Part shown: piece by piece, positions 14,066-16,244 of the stretch
Position numbering within the stretch: the first letter of the stretch is position 1
Layout: each line of letters starts with the position of its first letter
Assembly: GCA_964601165.1 (NCBI GenBank)
Contig: CAZRMK010000039.1
Coordinates: forward strand, 1-16,244
Source of the DNA: Thiosulfativibrio sp964601165
GTDB taxonomy: Bacteria; Pseudomonadota; Gammaproteobacteria; Thiomicrospirales; Thiomicrospiraceae
Direction of reading: 5' to 3'
DNA length: 16,244 nt
Notes under the pieces: generated by a model
What the model saw: only the letters and a program-made list of their open reading frames with translations
Database searches by the model: none
What the model was told of the DNA's origin: nothing
Program-made: the position numbers and the translations under genes

Positions 14066-15511
14066 ATGAGTAAAACGACAAATAATATAATTGCTGATAT
14101 TCAGTGTGAAGTATTGGTGCTGGGTTCAGGACCTGGTGGTTATACCGCCGCTTTTCGTGCCGCTGATTTAGGTAAAAAAGTGGTGATGGTTGAGCGTTAT
14201 GAAAGCATTGGAGGCGTTTGTTTAAATGTCGGTTGTATCCCTTCTAAAGCTTTATTGCATATGTCGGTGATCTTAAACGAGACTAAAGAGATGGCAGCTC
14301 ATGGTATTACTTTTGCAGAACCAGAAATAGATATTGATAAAATTCGTGCATTTAAAGATGGTCTTATCACCAAGCTAACAGGTGGTTTAACTGGTTTAGC
14401 TAAAGCTCGTAAAGTTGAGGTGCTAACTGGCTACGGAAAATTTACCTCTAGCCATACAGTTGCGGTTGAAGCCAGTGATGGATCTGTTAAGATAATTACT
14501 TTTGATAATGCGATTATTGCGACTGGTTCAAAAGTAGTTAAGTTGCCTTTTATTCTACATGATGACCCACGGGTGATGGATTCTACGGCGGCTTTAGCTC
14601 TTGAAGATATTCCCAAACGCTTGCTAGTTATAGGCGGTGGAATTATTGGTCTTGAAATGGCACAGGTTTATGATTCTCTAGGTTCAAAAGTGACAGTAGT
14701 TGAATTAGGAGATACCATTATTCCTGGTGCAGATAAAGATATTACTAAGCCTTTGTTAAGAAAAATTAAGCAACGCTATGAGAATGTATTTTTAAAATCT
14801 AAAGTCACTAATGTTGAAGCGATTGATGTGGGATTAGTAGTGGCTTTTTCAGGAAAAGATTGTCCTGCAACAGATACTTTTGATAAAGTTTTGGTGGCAG
14901 TTGGTCGCTCACCAAATGGGCAGTTATTGGATGCTGAAAAAGCAGGTGTGGCAGTTAATGATTGGGGGTTTATTGAAGTTAATGAACGCTTAAAAACCAA
15001 TGTTGATCACATTTATGCTATTGGTGATTTAGTGGGTCAACCAATGCTAGCACATAAAGCAGTTCATGAAGGAAAAGTAGCGGCAGAAGTTATTAGTGGA
15101 ATGCCAAGTGCTTTTACTCCGATGAGTATTCCTTCGGTAGCTTATACTGATCCTGAAGTTGCTTGGGCAGGTCAAACAGAAGAAGAACTAAAAGCACAAG
15201 GTATTGCTTACGAAAAAGGAGCTTTCCCTTGGGCTGCGTCAGGCAGAAGTTTAAGTTTAGGACGAGATGAGGGTTTAACTAAAGCTATGTTCTGTGCTAA
15301 AACTCACCGTTTGTTAGGTTGTGGTATGGTTGGTCCTAATGCTGGAGAATTAATTGCCGAAGCAATGTTAGCAATTGAAATGGGGGCAGATATGCAAGAT
15401 ATAAGCTTAACCATTCACCCTCACCCTACATTATCAGAAACCTTATGTTTTGCAGCAGAAATGGCAGAAGGAACGATTACTGATTTGATGCCACCTAAGA
15501 AAAAGAGGTAA
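14066..15511 (+). CDS. lpd: Dihydrolipoamide dehydrogenase (E3)
   Basis: Lpd reoxidises the dihydrolipoyl arm of AceF and reduces NAD+. The 481-residue flavoprotein has an FAD-binding GSGPGG at 20-25, the redox disulfide GGVCLNVGC with Cys52 and Cys57, an NAD-binding GGGIIGLE in the middle (about 190), the second FAD contact YAIGDLVG, and the catalytic HPHPTLSE near the C-terminus (His453, Glu458). AGGAG at 14054-14058, which begins within the aceF stop codon, is 7 bases before the ATG, so translation is probably coupled. The protein ends in a short basic tail (PPKKKR). Being downstream of aceEF, it serves pyruvate dehydrogenase and possibly other 2-oxoacid dehydrogenases. Confidence 0.98.
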   Translation: MSKTTNNIIADIQCEVLVLGSGPGGYTAAFRAADLGKKVVMVERYESIGGVCLNVGCIPSKALLHMSVILNETKEMAAHGITFAEPEIDIDKIRAFKDGLITKLTGGLTGLAKARKVEVLTGYGKFTSSHTVAVEASDGSVKIITFDNAIIATGSKVVKLPFILHDDPRVMDSTAALALEDIPKRLLVIGGGIIGLEMAQVYDSLGSKVTVVELGDTIIPGADKDITKPLLRKIKQRYENVFLKSKVTNVEAIDVGLVVAFSGKDCPATDTFDKVLVAVGRSPNGQLLDAEKAGVAVNDWGFIEVNERLKTNVDHIYAIGDLVGQPMLAHKAVHEGKVAAEVISGMPSAFTPMSIPSVAYTDPEVAWAGQTEEELKAQGIAYEKGAFPWAASGRSLSLGRDEGLTKAMFCAKTHRLLGCGMVGPNAGELIAEAMLAIEMGADMQDISLTIHPHPTLSETLCFAAEMAEGTITDLMPPKKKR

Positions 15512-15527
15512 TTACATTATTTTTTCA

Positions 15528-15557
15528 TTAAAAATTACTAGGTCGGGTAATTTTTAA
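15528..15557 (+). terminator. Probable terminator of the aceE-aceF-lpd operon
   Basis: TTAAAAATTAC (15528-15538), loop TAGGTCGG, GTAATTTTTAA (15547-15557): an 11-base perfect stem starting 17 bases after the lpd stop. The right arm itself provides the T run. The stem is AT-rich, so efficiency may be modest; the GC-rich hairpin that follows at 15573 may assist. Confidence 0.6.
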
Positions 15558-15572
15558 CCGCAAAGCGTAAAT

Positions 15573-15593
15573 CTCGGGTGGCTTGCCCCCGAG
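15573..15593 (+). repeat. GC-rich hairpin with CTTG loop
   Basis: CTCGGG-T-GG, loop CTTG, CC-CCCGAG: an 8-bp stem with one bulged T and a G(CTTG)C tip. It closely resembles the terminator hairpin at 15826-15857 and abuts the 21-bp hairpin that starts at 15592. Confidence 0.6.
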
Positions 15594-15639
15594 CTGGATA
15601 CCGTAAACTGGGTCTTTTCCCAGTTTACGGTATCCAGCT
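15592..15639. repeat. Perfect 21-bp inverted repeat with 6-base loop
   Basis: The left arm begins AGCTGGATACCGTAAAC and runs 15592-15612; the right arm is its exact reverse complement at 15619-15639; the loop is TCTTTT. There is not a single mismatch in 21 pairs, in a region otherwise full of decayed sequence. No T run follows, so it is not a standard terminator. It may be a short palindromic intergenic repeat, a regulator site or a structured RNA. Confidence 0.9.
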
Positions 15640-15709
15640 ATGGATCTTCAGAGAAATACATATCATGTTTATATTTATAATAGGTTGATATTATTGAATT
15701 AGAAATGCT

Positions 15710-15829
15710 TGAAAATCATGTTTAATATGGTTACGGGATTCTAATGAAAATACGATCAGTAAATACGTTGATAACCAGTTAGTAGAGCTTGATAGTAAAA
15801 AAAACCAGTATATATTGGGATTGTTTTAA
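15710..15829 (+). pseudogene. 3' end of an unrecognised gene (remnant)
   Basis: After a TGA near 15709 one plus-strand frame reads LIWLRDSNENTISKYVDNQL, then VELDSKKNQYILGLF, and stops at TAA 15827-15829, directly followed by a terminator hairpin. Another frame just upstream (VDIIELEMLENHV) may be the preceding piece separated by a frameshift. The amino-acid mix looks protein-like, but I do not recognise the family and there is no start codon. Chance open sequence is possible. Confidence 0.3.
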
Positions 15830-15857
15830 AACTCGGTAGCTTGCTGCCGAGTTTTTT
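15826..15857 (+). terminator. Rho-independent terminator, possibly bidirectional
   Basis: AAAACTCGG followed by a T-G, A-T, G-C stem, a CTTG loop, and CCGAGTTTT then a T run to TTATT. On the plus strand it is a textbook terminator; read in reverse it also has a T-rich tail (CCGAGTTTTAAAAC). It lies between the plus-strand 3' remnant and the minus-strand cas9 remnant, and could serve either. It could also be the last hairpin of a former tracrRNA, but I could not find an anti-repeat. Confidence 0.7.
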
Positions 15858-15865
15858 ATTGAAAA

Positions 15866-16177
15866 CCTCCACGTAATCATTTTTAAGGGGTAGTATAGGT
15901 AGGTTGTGGTTTTTAATTCCGTAGGTAATAGCTGTAAAGATACAAGATAGCTAATCATTCTTTGCTTACGCCTAGCACGGCGTTGTAAAACTCTTCTGCC
16001 TAACCGCATATCGCGTCTTTTAACATTCTTAGGCGTAGGTACTTTTTCTTCTACCGCTTTTGAAAAAATACGACTGCCAATATCAACTAGAGATTTTTCA
16101 CCCTGCTCATTTTCATTAAACAAAGCCCAACCTAAAGAGTTACTACCTAAATCTAAACCTAAAATTAATGTAACTAC
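15866..16177 (-). pseudogene. cas9: cas9 N-terminal remnant (RuvC-I motif and bridge helix), truncated
   Basis: The minus-strand frame opens after a TGA at 16178-16180 and gives TLILGLDLGSNSLGWALFNE, the Cas9 RuvC-I motif with its catalytic Asp. It then reads DIGSRIFSKAVEEKVPTPKN and the arginine-rich bridge helix RRDMRLGRRVLQRRARRKQR, followed by a leucine-rich helix to LLPTEL at 15914. In a shifted frame LPILPLKNDYV (ending near 15873) may continue towards the family's 'DPY.LR' segment. After that the sequence is unrelated. There is no ATG, GTG or TTG before the RuvC motif; an ATG at 16207-16209 (MVYKLNKK) is in another frame. Full Cas9 proteins are about 1000-1400 residues, so about nine tenths are missing. 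IscB is less likely because the motif stands at the very N-terminus. No array, cas1 or cas2 is visible. Confidence 0.78.
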
Positions 16178-16198
16178 TCAGCGTGTTTTTTATTTAAC

Positions 16199-16227
16199 TT
16201 GTAAACCATTGATTTATATAAGGTCAA
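16199..16227 (-). promoter_or_regulatory. Possible promoter upstream of the cas9 remnant
   Basis: On the minus strand TTGACC (16222-16227), a 17-base spacer and TTACAA (16199-16204) make a fair sigma-70 promoter about 25-30 bases before the first cas9-like codons. It would transcribe the remnant. It may be the surviving cas9 promoter or a chance match. Confidence 0.35.
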
Positions 16228-16244
16228 GAATTTTAAAAACATAA

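Noticed and set aside
15810..15860. tracrRNA
   Set aside because: The terminal hairpin is suggestive, but no anti-repeat could be identified without a known CRISPR repeat, so I list it only as a terminator.
15500..16244. CRISPR array beside the cas9 remnant
   Set aside because: No regularly spaced direct repeats of 24-40 bases are visible; the repeats here are inverted hairpins.

Overview
The window looks like a piece of chromosome from a low-GC (AT-rich) gammaproteobacterium. The evidence is the gene order ribD-ribE-ribBA-ribH-nusB-thiL, a homodimeric-type pyruvate dehydrogenase operon (aceE of 886 residues, aceF, lpd), an AroG-type class I DAHP synthase and a DUF3579 gene. No marker fixes the genus. 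The number of palindromic repeats and decayed insertion sequences fits a repeat-rich lineage such as some sulfur-oxidising Thiotrichales, but that is only an inference.

Layout. 1-570 (minus): a broken, chimeric transposase; the N-terminal part is IS1595-like, the C-terminal part IS1-like, with a frameshift at an A7 tract. 571-933: intergenic, with a possible promoter for the rib operon. 934-6396 (plus): ribD, ribE, ribBA, ribH (riboflavin), nusB (transcription antitermination) and thiL (thiamine diphosphate). RibBA has a GTP cyclohydrolase II-like half that has lost two of its three zinc cysteines, so a separate RibA is expected elsewhere. 6441-6761 (minus): an exported EF-hand protein. 6877-7938 (minus): aroG. 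8194-8487 and 8591-9085 (plus): a DUF3579 protein and an exported DsrE-like protein. 9174-9530 (minus): an unrecognised protein. 9597-9783 (minus): an IS3-family orfA remnant. 10014-15511 (plus): aceE-aceF-lpd, preceded by an 11-C homopolymer just upstream of a possible extended -10 promoter. 15512-15865: terminators, a perfect 21-bp hairpin and the 3' end of an unknown reading frame. 15866-16177 (minus): the N-terminal remnant of a cas9 gene with the RuvC-I motif and the arginine-rich bridge helix.

The most striking pattern is in the rib-nusB-thiL operon. Its three widened intercistronic gaps (ribD/ribE, ribH/nusB, nusB/thiL), and the end of thiL, each hold a palindromic element. In each case the element or its target-site duplication contains or overlaps the stop codon of the upstream gene. 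Three different sequence families are involved, and two elements have plausible target duplications (TTAA and TAGAT). The gaps without an element (ribE/ribBA and ribBA/ribH) are 26 and 2 bases. The elements therefore appear to be miniature inverted-repeat elements tolerated exactly at gene ends, where they would be transcribed as long RNA hairpins.

The second notable item is the cas9 remnant: a lost type II CRISPR-Cas locus, cut off within about the first 100 codons, with no array visible in this window.
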